DNA of 64,000 nucleotides, from the NCBI GenBank assembly GCA_964405455.1, contig CAYOOA010000002.1:1-64000 (forward strand), written 5' to 3'. Origin of the DNA: CALESS01 sp964405455 (GTDB taxonomy: Bacteria; Chloroflexota; Anaerolineae; Anaerolineales; Anaerolineaceae). The position numbers and the translations under genes were made by a program. The notes beneath the pieces were generated by a model, which was given only the letters and a program-made list of their open reading frames with translations, made no database searches and was not told the DNA's origin. Every line of letters begins with the position of its first letter. Positions within the stretch are counted from its first letter, which is position 1. Below are positions 9,365 through 16,516 of the stretch, one piece after another.

Positions 9365-9393
9365 ATTATACAAAGGTTGGCGGGGCGTGTCAA
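9365..9393 (-). promoter_or_regulatory. Consensus promoter of the valS T-box transcript
   Basis: On the minus strand TTGACA (9388-9393) and TATAAT (9365-9370) are separated by exactly 17 bases. Both hexamers match the sigma-70 consensus fully. Transcription should begin near 9358, at the 5' edge of the T-box structure. Confidence 0.85.
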
Positions 9394-9554
9394 GCATGCC
9401 GGGTGACTTGTTCTGGCATAATAATTGCACCTACATCCATGAACAACCTGTAGTTTCATTCCTCATTCAAGGAGGTTGACAGACGGATCACACGATCAAG
9501 AGGCCCGGCCTCTGTTTAAATTGGAACTATTATTCACATTCCATCGTCATTAAG

Positions 9555-9582
9555 TTGCATTGATGCATAAAGGCTCTATAAT
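9555..9582 (+). promoter_or_regulatory. Promoter of the CBM9-like lipoprotein gene
   Basis: A perfect TATAAT at 9577-9582 lies 16 bases after TTGCAT (9555-9560), a weak -35. The -10 is 30 bases upstream of the ATG at 9613, which has its own AGGAGG at 9602-9607. Confidence 0.5.
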
Positions 9583-9612
9583 GGAATCGGATCTTTCCGA
9601 TAGGAGGTACGC

Positions 9613-10578
9613 ATGAAGAAGATGAATTCCGCCCTCGTGGTGGTTGTACTGCTGGCAACCCTGGCTGCCGGGTGCAACCTGACCGCATCCCAACAGCCCA
9701 CTGAAATTGCCTTCCCAACTCCCAACCTGACCATGACCGCCCTATTTGCCCCGGTTGAACAGGTCACCAATACGGCTCCTGCACCGGTTGTGGTGACGGC
9801 AACCAGCGGCGCACCGGCCGACACCAAGGTTCCACCCACTCAACCACCTGCGACCCAGGTGCCCGCGGCCACCAAGACGCCGATTCCGCCCACAGCGACG
9901 GCGATCAAACCAACCAACACCGCGGTCAAGCCAACCAATACTGCCGTTCCGCCTACGCCCACTCCCAAGCCGGTGGTATCCGTTACCGCGGACTTCCTCA
10001 GCTCCGCCCCCAAGATTGACGGCGATTGGAGTGAATGGAATGCAACCCAGTATCCGATCGACAAACTGGTATTTGGGGCCGGCAACTGGAGTGGTAATGC
10101 CGACCTGGAAGCCTCCTTCATGATTGGCTGGGATTCCAACTACCTGTACATTGCCCTCAAGGTGCATGACGATAAGTTCGTCCAGAATTCCACCAAGGAA
10201 TACATCTACAAGGGCGACAGCATGGAAATCCTGCTCCTCAACGGCAGCACGATTTACCAGATCGGTTGGACTGCCGGTAACAGCCAGGTTGGCGAAGGCC
10301 TGGAAGCCTACCGTTGGTTCCCCACCAGCAAGGCTGGCTCGCTGAACAACGTCCTGTTGGCCACCAAGGCCGGCGACGGCCTGTACCGGGAAGAAGTTGC
10401 CATCCCCTGGTCTGACCTGGGCATCACCCCGGCCAACGGCGCTACCTACCGCTTTGCCATCTCCGTTTCGGATAATGATGCCGTCGGTACCAACCAGCAG
10501 CAAACCATGGTCTCCAACTCACCTGACCGCGTGCTCAACGATGCCTCATCCTGGGGCTTCCTGGTGCTGAAGAAGTAA
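9613..10578 (+). CDS. Lipoprotein with CBM9-like sugar-binding domain
   Basis: A 321-residue predicted surface lipoprotein. The signal peptide ends in the lipobox LAAGC with the lipidated Cys at residue 21. Residues 22-125 are a low-complexity Pro/Thr/Ala linker with repeated PTNTAVKPTNTAVPPTP units, common in Chloroflexota surface proteins. Residues about 130-321 form a family-9-like carbohydrate-binding fold, recognised by KIDGDWSEW, then FMIGWDSNYLYIALKVHDD and GDSMEILL. It may bind sugars or glycan at the cell surface; the ligand is unknown. It is a single-gene transcript with its own promoter and terminator. Confidence 0.75.
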   Translation: MKKMNSALVVVVLLATLAAGCNLTASQQPTEIAFPTPNLTMTALFAPVEQVTNTAPAPVVVTATSGAPADTKVPPTQPPATQVPAATKTPIPPTATAIKPTNTAVKPTNTAVPPTPTPKPVVSVTADFLSSAPKIDGDWSEWNATQYPIDKLVFGAGNWSGNADLEASFMIGWDSNYLYIALKVHDDKFVQNSTKEYIYKGDSMEILLLNGSTIYQIGWTAGNSQVGEGLEAYRWFPTSKAGSLNNVLLATKAGDGLYREEVAIPWSDLGITPANGATYRFAISVSDNDAVGTNQQQTMVSNSPDRVLNDASSWGFLVLKK

Positions 10579-10605
10579 GCCCGCGTAAAACAATCAATTT
10601 ACAAA

Positions 10606-10641
10606 AACCATCCCCTTCCGGCAAGCGCGAAGGGGATGGTT
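10606..10641. terminator. Bidirectional terminator between convergent genes
   Basis: A perfect 12-base inverted repeat (aaccatcccctt / aaggggatggtt) with a 12-base loop. It is followed by ATTTTTATT on the plus strand and TTTGTAAATT on the minus strand. It serves the lipoprotein gene (stop 10578) and the thioredoxin-fold gene (stop 10666). Confidence 0.88.
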
Positions 10642-10665
10642 ATTTTTATTCACATACAATCCGGT

Positions 10666-11499
10666 TCAAAACAAGATTGTCGCCAACTCCGTGCGGTACT
10701 CCCGCGTCAGGGGATCCTCTTCGCCCATCAGTTCCAGGATACCCAGCACCACCAGGCGTGCCCGTCCCTCGGCATACTTGCGGTCCTGGCGCAAAATATC
10801 CAGCAATCCGTCAAGTGCCGGGGCAGGCTTGCCGCGCTGGAAAAGTCGCACAGCCTGGGTAAAAGCGGCATCCAGCTCACCCCTGGCCGGCAGGCGGTTT
10901 TCCTGCAGGTCAATCAGGGCTTCCGCCAGCGGCAGGAGCCGTTCAGCCTGGGCATACTGTGGGCTGGCAGGGATGCGCTGGAGCAGGGATTTCACCCTTG
11001 CCCCGTCTCCACGCCACAGGTGGATCCGCGCCAGGCCGAGCAGGCTGGCTGGAATTTCCTGGCCCTGTTCAACCAGGTGGAGATATTCCGCCTCGGCCTG
11101 GTCAAAACGGTGCAGCGCCATCAACCCTTCCGACCGCTCCAGGGCCAGTTGGGCCGGGCTGGGTGGCGTAATGCGCGAGACGAACTCGCGAATGCGAAAT
11201 TCCGGGATCAGGCCGCTGAATTCACCAACAATCGCCCCGCCGGAAAAGGCCTTGACCGCCGGGACGCTGCGCACGCTATAAAACCCGGCCAGGTTTGGGC
11301 TGGCATCCACATCCAGGCGGGCCAGGCGGAAAGACCCGCGGGCATCCTCTGCGATCCGCTCCAGGATGGGAGTTAATTCACGGCTGGCGCGGCTCCAGGC
11401 AGCCCAGAACTCCACCACCACCGGGGTGTTCTGTGAAAAGGCAATCACCTGGTATTCAAAGTCGGTTTCGCTGACATCCACCACGTAATCAGAGGTCAT
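10666..11499 (-). CDS. Thioredoxin-fold/TPR protein (CnoX/YbbN-like) lacking active-site cysteines
   Basis: A 277-residue protein with an N-terminal thioredoxin domain (about residues 8-110: VVVEFWAAWS, LDVDASPNLAGFYSVRSVPAV with the cis-Pro) and a C-terminal tetratricopeptide-like region (115-277). The layout and length match the co-chaperedoxin CnoX (YbbN), which holds unfolding proteins and hands them to GroEL or DnaK. The CxxC site is replaced by SRAS (in WSRASREL) and there is no Cys in the domain, so disulfide chemistry is excluded and a holdase role is more likely. It overlaps the upstream gene by 4 bases and is translationally coupled to it. Confidence 0.75.
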   Translation of the reverse strand: MTSDYVVDVSETDFEYQVIAFSQNTPVVVEFWAAWSRASRELTPILERIAEDARGSFRLARLDVDASPNLAGFYSVRSVPAVKAFSGGAIVGEFSGLIPEFRIREFVSRITPPSPAQLALERSEGLMALHRFDQAEAEYLHLVEQGQEIPASLLGLARIHLWRGDGARVKSLLQRIPASPQYAQAERLLPLAEALIDLQENRLPARGELDAAFTQAVRLFQRGKPAPALDGLLDILRQDRKYAEGRARLVVLGILELMGEEDPLTREYRTELATILF

Positions 11500-11942
11500 T
11501 CTTCTCCATCATCACTGCCGCCATCGCCGCCATCATCCGCCCGGGAGGGTTGATCCACGCGGAGCACTTCTCCGTGCAGGTTGATCACCACGCGGAAACC
11601 CATCATGCCCATGTAGGCGCGCGCATCCTCCGGAATTCCGGCCTGGATCAGCGCATCAAATTGCTGATCAATATTCTTCAATTGATTCTTGATCACCGCA
11701 GCTGTGAACAGGTCCTCCTGTCCCAGCATGCGCGCAGTCTCCTCGGTTAGCAGGTCTTCATTACCCTGGATCTGATCCTTGATCAGGGCCAACACCTGTC
11801 GATCCACATCCTCGGCAGGGATATAACGGTGAAAACCGGCATCATTAACAATATAGCAGGCCTCGGAACCGACATAACCGATTTCGACCGCCCGGTCATT
11901 TTCATCAACCACTAATCCGGCAAACAATGCTTTCTCAGACAT
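11496..11942 (-). CDS. Hypothetical acidic protein coupled to the thioredoxin-fold gene
   Basis: A 148-residue soluble protein of no family I recognise. The first 50 residues read like a small beta-barrel (LFAGLVVDENDRAVEIGYVG), the middle is helical (DRQVLALIKDQIQGNEDLL) and the tail is very acidic and Gly-rich (ADDGGDGGSDDGEE). I prefer the ATG at 11942, which follows AAGGA, over a GTG at 11957. A TATAAT at 12016-12021 (minus sense) may be its -10. Coupling to the CnoX-like gene suggests a shared role, perhaps in proteostasis; this is a guess from position. Confidence 0.55.
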   Translation of the reverse strand: MSEKALFAGLVVDENDRAVEIGYVGSEACYIVNDAGFHRYIPAEDVDRQVLALIKDQIQGNEDLLTEETARMLGQEDLFTAAVIKNQLKNIDQQFDALIQAGIPEDARAYMGMMGFRVVINLHGEVLRVDQPSRADDGGDGGSDDGEE

Positions 11943-12115
11943 ACAGTCCTTTTTCACAGCCCGCCTCTTCGGGCCGGGAATTCGTTATCCCGTCTCAACC
12001 ACGGCTGGTACTTGAATTATAACCAATCGAAAGAGAGAAAGAAATAAATTTTAGAAGGTTTTTACGGAATATTAACAGCAATCAAATAAACCAGCCAAAG
12101 TCCCTGCGTAGTAAA

Positions 12116-13180
12116 TTAGAGAATATCGATCCCGGTGCCCTGGCTGCCCGTTTCATCAAAATAGGTTTCGGTTTCCAACGGCACATAGGGATTGGACCAG
12201 CGGTAGACCCATTTGGCCGCCTGCGGGGTCAGGTTGACGCAACCATGACTGCGCGGTTTGCCAAAGTCATTATGCCAGAAGGTGCCGTGGAAGGAAATGC
12301 CGCTTTCCGTAAAGGTGCTCACCCAGGGTACACCCGGCAAGTCGTAGCCGGCCGGGGAGGCCAGGTTGCCGCCGGCCATGTGGCGCGAGGCGCGCTTGTG
12401 GCGGATACGAAAGTACCCGGTCGGGGTGGAAAAATCACCGGTGGCAAAGCGCGCCCCGGTGGCAGCCCGGCTCATGAAAACCGGCCGGTCGCCTTCATAG
12501 GCAATCGCAATCTGCTCGGCCAGGCGCACTTCCAACCGCTTGCGGGCGGCGGGCACCTCCGGCGAAATCGGGGTGACCTCATCCGGGGTGTAAATGTGAA
12601 GATGCTCGGCCTTGACATAGTAGAGAAAACCCTTCTGGTCATCCGGTGTGCGGTACCAAACCTGCCCGGCATCATCCTGTACCACACCGGTCACCCAGTA
12701 GGTGGTGCCGTAATAATAGCGGTAGGCTACAAAACCCGGCCGTAGCGGGCTCCAGACGGCATCGGTGAACGGCACGGTTACCTCGCCTAGAATCCCGCCC
12801 TGCGGCAGGTCCGTGATCACCGGGTTGGAGCGCACCTCCACCGGCTGGATGGCTCCCGAGTGGCAAAAGCCCTCGCCGTTGATCTCATACCAGATGCGAT
12901 TATAGGCCGGGTTGTCATCCCCCAGCGTCACGCCGGAAATGGGTTTAACCACGTCTTTCCAGAACAGGTTGAGCAAATTTCCGGAGTGGGATGGGCGGTC
13001 GTACAGCGGCACATCGTCATCGATCACCCGGCCGTAGGGTAATTCAGGAGCCTGCAGGGTTCGGCGCGGCTTCCAATCCAGCAAGGGCAGGGTGAATAAT
13101 CCCAGCAGCCCTGCGCCGGTAAGGCGCAGAAAATCGCGCCGGCTGAATTCACGCAGTTGGGAACGATCCAGTTGATCCAT
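12116..13180 (-). CDS. TAT-exported L,D-transpeptidase (YkuD family)
   Basis: A peptidoglycan-modifying enzyme of 354 residues that would form 3-3 cross-links or attach proteins outside the membrane. The N-terminus has a twin-arginine signal SRRDFLRLTGAG and a hydrophobic stretch. The middle (about 55-210) is not assigned; parts resemble SH3-like repeats. The C-terminal YkuD domain has the catalytic signature HGTFWHNDFGKPRSHGCVN with the nucleophilic Cys. An upstream TTG at 13189 would overlap the preceding gene; I chose the ATG at 13180. It is the last gene of a three-gene cell-wall operon. Confidence 0.87.
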   Translation of the reverse strand: MDQLDRSQLREFSRRDFLRLTGAGLLGLFTLPLLDWKPRRTLQAPELPYGRVIDDDVPLYDRPSHSGNLLNLFWKDVVKPISGVTLGDDNPAYNRIWYEINGEGFCHSGAIQPVEVRSNPVITDLPQGGILGEVTVPFTDAVWSPLRPGFVAYRYYYGTTYWVTGVVQDDAGQVWYRTPDDQKGFLYYVKAEHLHIYTPDEVTPISPEVPAARKRLEVRLAEQIAIAYEGDRPVFMSRAATGARFATGDFSTPTGYFRIRHKRASRHMAGGNLASPAGYDLPGVPWVSTFTESGISFHGTFWHNDFGKPRSHGCVNLTPQAAKWVYRWSNPYVPLETETYFDETGSQGTGIDIL

Positions 13181-13185
13181 CAATC

Positions 13186-14325
13186 TCAATAATGAACGTT
13201 AACCAGCGCACCCAGGGGCAGGAAATCATACAGCCAGCCGGCATCCTCGGTGCGGAAGTTGACGCAGCCGTGGCTCATCGGGGTGCCAAAATTGTGATGC
13301 CAGTAAGTACCGTGCAGACCGTATCCCTCGTAAAAATACATAACGTAAGGCACATCCGGCAGGTAATAGCCCGGCCCGGACATATCTGCATAACGGTATT
13401 TGACATAAATATGATACTGGCCGGTCACGGTCGGGTGCAGGTAGGTACCCGTGGATACGATAAAAGAGCGGACCAGTGTATCGCCCTGGTAGGCATAAGC
13501 CGCCTGCTGGCTGAGGTTGACATCAACCCAATGCGTATCGGCGGTCACCTCGCCAGGGATGGTGACGTTATTGACAACAACCTCCTCCGTGGGGATAGAA
13601 GTCTCGGTTGGCAGCGGCGTGGGCGTATCCGTCGGCGTCGGGGTAGGGGTATCCGTTGGGGTGGGAGTGAAAGTGGCCGTCGGCGTGGGCGTAAAGGTGG
13701 CTGTGGGGGTGGCCGTGGCGGTATTGGTCGGTGTCAGGGAGGGTTTAAAGATCACCCCGGCCGGGCGGGCTGCCGCTTCATTGGCCAATGCTTCCTGGAC
13801 ATACGGCAAGCCAATCCAGACCAACCCCGCCAGGCAGGCCGCTGCCAGGAGGATGAGCAGCGGGATCCATAACGGCGTGCGGCTGCGTCGGGCAGGTTTG
13901 GCCGGCCGGCGCACCAGCGGCACCGGGATGGGTTCTGCAGCCTGGGTGGTTTCAATCGAGAGCGGGGCAGCCGTGGGCTGAACCAGCGGGACTTCCGGTA
14001 CTTCCGGAACGGGCTGAACTGGTTGGGCAGGCTGGACTGCAACAGTCTGGCGGGCTTTCTCTTCGCGAATCCGCTTGACCGCCCAGTGGATGCCCTGGCG
14101 GGCACGCTGACTGGCCGGATTTACCTTGAGTGCCTGCTGCAAATATTCCAGGCTCCCGGCCGGGCCGCTGGCAGCCGCCAGTACCAACCACGGCTCTTCC
14201 AATTCCGGGGCCAGGTTTGCGGCGGATTCCGCCAGGGTGCGCGCGGAATCCGGGCTGCCCGCTTTTAAAGCTTGCAGCGCCTGGGCAATCAGCAGGCGGG
14301 CCTGGCGTTCGTTTTCCAAACTCAT
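13186..14325 (-). CDS. Membrane-anchored L,D-transpeptidase with N-terminal helical repeats
   Basis: A 379-residue protein. Residues 1-90 form TPR-like helices (ARLLIAQALQALKAGSPDSA), followed by a Pro/Val-rich segment, a transmembrane helix (LWIPLLILLAAACLAGLVWI) and an outer Thr/Pro linker of about 50 residues (TPTPTDTPTPTPTD). The YkuD domain at the C-terminus carries LHGTYWHHNFG and MSHGCVNF, with the catalytic Cys. The cytoplasmic TPR region is unusual for this family and suggests an internal partner. The start at 14325 overlaps the amidase stop by 4 bases. Confidence 0.87.
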   Translation of the reverse strand: MSLENERQARLLIAQALQALKAGSPDSARTLAESAANLAPELEEPWLVLAAASGPAGSLEYLQQALKVNPASQRARQGIHWAVKRIREEKARQTVAVQPAQPVQPVPEVPEVPLVQPTAAPLSIETTQAAEPIPVPLVRRPAKPARRSRTPLWIPLLILLAAACLAGLVWIGLPYVQEALANEAAARPAGVIFKPSLTPTNTATATPTATFTPTPTATFTPTPTDTPTPTPTDTPTPLPTETSIPTEEVVVNNVTIPGEVTADTHWVDVNLSQQAAYAYQGDTLVRSFIVSTGTYLHPTVTGQYHIYVKYRYADMSGPGYYLPDVPYVMYFYEGYGLHGTYWHHNFGTPMSHGCVNFRTEDAGWLYDFLPLGALVNVHY

Positions 14326-15113
14326 GGAGTAGCCGCCGGGGTCTGGATGGTGATCGGCTCGTTCTGGATGAAGCACAAAATGCCATCGGAGATGCCCTTG
14401 GCCACCTGGTCGGCATGCTGGGTCAGGTAGTCGCGGTCCAGGGCCAGGAAGCCGGTTTCAATAATAGCCGCTGGAGTGCGCGGGCTGATTTCATCAAAGG
14501 CGTGATAATCAGTCATGTCGCGCGTCACGCTGCCTGGATGATAGGCCAGGGTGGGATTGTCCTTGGAATAACGATCCACCAGGCACTGCAGCAGGCGGGT
14601 ATTGGGGCTGGAAGGACCCTCCGAGCCGGAGGCATACGAGGCAGCCACCTTGAAGCCGGTGGCCTGGTCATTGACATAATCGCACGAGTCGTTGTGGATG
14701 GAAACCAGCGCCAGGGCTTCATATTTATAACGTCGGTCGTCGAACTCCTGGAGCAGGTCCACATCGTATCCGGCAGCCGTCAGGTTTTGCTGGACGATCG
14801 ACGCAATGCGCAGGTTGACCTCCACCTCGGTCAGGCCGGTATCCTGGCAGACCGCGCCGGAATCATAACCCCAGTGGCCAGCCACAATGCCGATCCGCGG
14901 CCGGGGTGAGGTGGTAGGGGTGGGCCAATCCGTCGGGAAGCCGGAACGCGGGTCGTAGGGTTGGTTGCCCGTCAGGGATGTTCGGAACAGGTTGTCCGGC
15001 GACCACATGGTAAAGATCGTCGCCACCATTACACCGGCAATAATCACCCAGAACAGGCCCGACAAGGGCGAACTGTTCTTCTTGGGAGGATTGGAAGGGG
15101 GAGGTGTGGTCAT
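14322..15113 (-). CDS. N-acetylmuramoyl-L-alanine amidase (Amidase_3)
   Basis: A zinc-dependent cell-wall hydrolase that cuts the bond between MurNAc and the stem peptide. It is 263 residues long with one N-terminal membrane anchor (about 20-42, LFWVIIAGVMVATIFTMW) and a Pro/Thr linker. The catalytic domain has the zinc ligands in IVAGHWG (His), TEVEVN (Glu) and SIHND (His), and the catalytic Glu in IIETGFL. It heads an operon with two L,D-transpeptidases, all linked by overlaps, giving a cell-wall remodelling unit. Confidence 0.9.
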   Translation of the reverse strand: MTTPPPSNPPKKNSSPLSGLFWVIIAGVMVATIFTMWSPDNLFRTSLTGNQPYDPRSGFPTDWPTPTTSPRPRIGIVAGHWGYDSGAVCQDTGLTEVEVNLRIASIVQQNLTAAGYDVDLLQEFDDRRYKYEALALVSIHNDSCDYVNDQATGFKVAASYASGSEGPSSPNTRLLQCLVDRYSKDNPTLAYHPGSVTRDMTDYHAFDEISPRTPAAIIETGFLALDRDYLTQHADQVAKGISDGILCFIQNEPITIQTPAATP

Positions 15114-15119
15114 AAGCGT

Positions 15120-15147
15120 ATTTTATCTTATCCTGGTCAATATACAA
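15120..15147 (-). promoter_or_regulatory. Promoter of the cell-wall operon, probably leaderless
   Basis: On the minus strand TTGTAT (15142-15147) and TAAAAT (15120-15125) are 16 bases apart. Only 6 bases separate the -10 from the amidase ATG at 15113, so the mRNA would start at the start codon. There is no ribosome-binding site. Confidence 0.5.
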
Positions 15148-15162
15148 ATTCCAAGCCTGGTC

Positions 15163-15191
15163 TTGACTTGAACCGACAGGCAATGTATAAC
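15163..15191 (+). promoter_or_regulatory. Promoter of the flavin reductase/AMMECR1 operon
   Basis: TTGACT (15163-15168) and TATAAC (15186-15191) are spaced by 17 bases, each one base off consensus. The AGGAG at 15208-15212 precedes the ATG at 15218. The divergent cell-wall promoter lies only 15 bases away, so the two may influence each other. Confidence 0.75.
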
Positions 15192-15217
15192 CATTTTAAC
15201 GCAAAACAGGAGAAACC

Positions 15218-15703
15218 ATGCCAGAAATCAATGATTTGCTGCGCCAGGCCATGCGCCACTGGACCACCGGGGTCAGCGTGGTGACCAGCTGCCACGGTGA
15301 ACTGCGCCACGGTATGACGGTTAATTCCTTCACGTCGATCTCGATCGATCCGCCGCGGGTAGTGGTGACCCTGGCCAATCGAACCCGCACATATGCCCTT
15401 GTCCAGGCGGCCGGCGCTTTTGGCGTTTCCATCCTCCCCCTGGAGATGGAAGAAATTTCCAACCGGTTCGCCGGGCGGATTGCCGAAGACGGTGACCGCT
15501 TCGCAGGCCTGGAGGTATTGACTGCGCCGGGCGGGATGCCCCTGCTGAAGGGCTGCCTGGCGGGGATGGAATGCCGCGTGATCCACACCTACCCCATGCC
15601 CGAGTCGACCCTCTTCGTGGGCGAGGTGGAGTGGGTGTACACAACAAGCGATGGTGAACCCCTGGTCTATCACAATCGCTCCTACAGGAAGCTGGTCGTA
15701 TGA
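15218..15703 (+). CDS. Flavin reductase-like FMN-binding protein
   Basis: A 161-residue protein of the flavin reductase domain family (HpaC/ActVB-like). The N-terminal pattern LRQAMRHWTTGVSVVTS, then GMTVNSFTSISIDPPRVVVTLAN and FGVSILPLEMEEISNRFAG are the family's flavin-site blocks. Such proteins reduce FMN or FAD with NAD(P)H for a partner monooxygenase, or simply bind FMN. The next gene overlaps its stop (ATGA at 15700-15703), so a joint role with the AMMECR1 protein is likely. Confidence 0.87.
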   Translation: MPEINDLLRQAMRHWTTGVSVVTSCHGELRHGMTVNSFTSISIDPPRVVVTLANRTRTYALVQAAGAFGVSILPLEMEEISNRFAGRIAEDGDRFAGLEVLTAPGGMPLLKGCLAGMECRVIHTYPMPESTLFVGEVEWVYTTSDGEPLVYHNRSYRKLVV

Positions 15704-16275
15704 TTTCCGTTGATTTATCCCCCGAAGAGCGCAGCATCCTGCTGCGCCTGGCCCGCCGCTCCATTGACCTGGCCGTGAACGGCCGTCCTCTGCCGCGGTT
15801 GGTACTTTCGGATTACTCCGCTCCGCTGCGCGAGAACGGAGCATCTTTTGTAACCCTGACCGAACAGGGTGAACTGCGCGGCTGCATTGGTGCGTTGGAG
15901 GCATATCAACCGCTGGTGCAAGATGTGTGCGAGCATGCCGTGGCAGCCGCCCAGGAGGATTACCGCTTCACACCCGTCCAGCCGTTTGAAGTGACCCGCC
16001 TGAAGATCGAGATTTCCCGCCTGACACCGCCGGACATTCTCAAGTATTCCGCCCCGGAGGAATTGCTTCGCCTGCTGCGGCCGGGGGTGGACGGCGTGGT
16101 CCTGCGGGACGGCGTTCGGCGGGCGACCTTCCTGCCCCAGGTGTGGGAGAAGATCCCGCAGCCGGCTGATTTCCTCGGCCAACTCTGCCGCAAGATGGGC
16201 GCCCCGGCCGATTTATGGCGGACGAAACCCCTGCAGGTTTCCATCTACCAGGTGGAGGAATTCGCCGAAGAGTAG
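15700..16275 (+). CDS. amrA: AMMECR1 domain protein (AmmeMemoRadiSam system protein A)
   Basis: A 191-residue AMMECR1-domain protein. The hallmark LRGCIGALEAYQPLVQDV and the downstream blocks YRFTPVQPFEVTRLKIEIS and GVDGVVLRDGVRRATFLPQVW are clear. In many prokaryotes this domain occurs with a Memo-like protein and a radical-SAM enzyme; neither partner is adjacent here. The molecular function is not settled. It is coupled to a flavin reductase-like gene by a 4-base overlap. Confidence 0.88.
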   Translation: MISVDLSPEERSILLRLARRSIDLAVNGRPLPRLVLSDYSAPLRENGASFVTLTEQGELRGCIGALEAYQPLVQDVCEHAVAAAQEDYRFTPVQPFEVTRLKIEISRLTPPDILKYSAPEELLRLLRPGVDGVVLRDGVRRATFLPQVWEKIPQPADFLGQLCRKMGAPADLWRTKPLQVSIYQVEEFAEE

Positions 16276-16314
16276 ATCCTGCCCCACCAATGGTTCAGCT
16301 TCTCATTTTTCGAT

Positions 16315-16353
16315 TATAGAACCGGGATGCACGGCGTGCATCCCGGTTCTATA
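16315..16353. terminator. Long perfect palindrome, likely bidirectional terminator
   Basis: A 39-base inverted repeat with 19-base perfect arms around one central base; left arm tatagaaccgggatgcacg. As RNA it would fold into a very strong hairpin. It lies between the convergent AMMECR1 gene (stop 16275) and the solute-binding protein gene (stop 16517). The rest of the 241-base intergenic stretch holds nothing else I can name. Confidence 0.65.
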
Positions 16354-16516
16354 TTTACAGTTTATTTGTCCTAGATCCTCAGAATTTTTGACTGGCGTAA
16401 GTCGCCTCAATAAAGCTTTTTTGTATGGCTCAGCAACCGAATTTAGAATTGGTCAAAATGGCATGATTCTCTCTGGCCGTTTTGACCCAGGCAATAATGA
16501 GCAATAATTCCTGATC

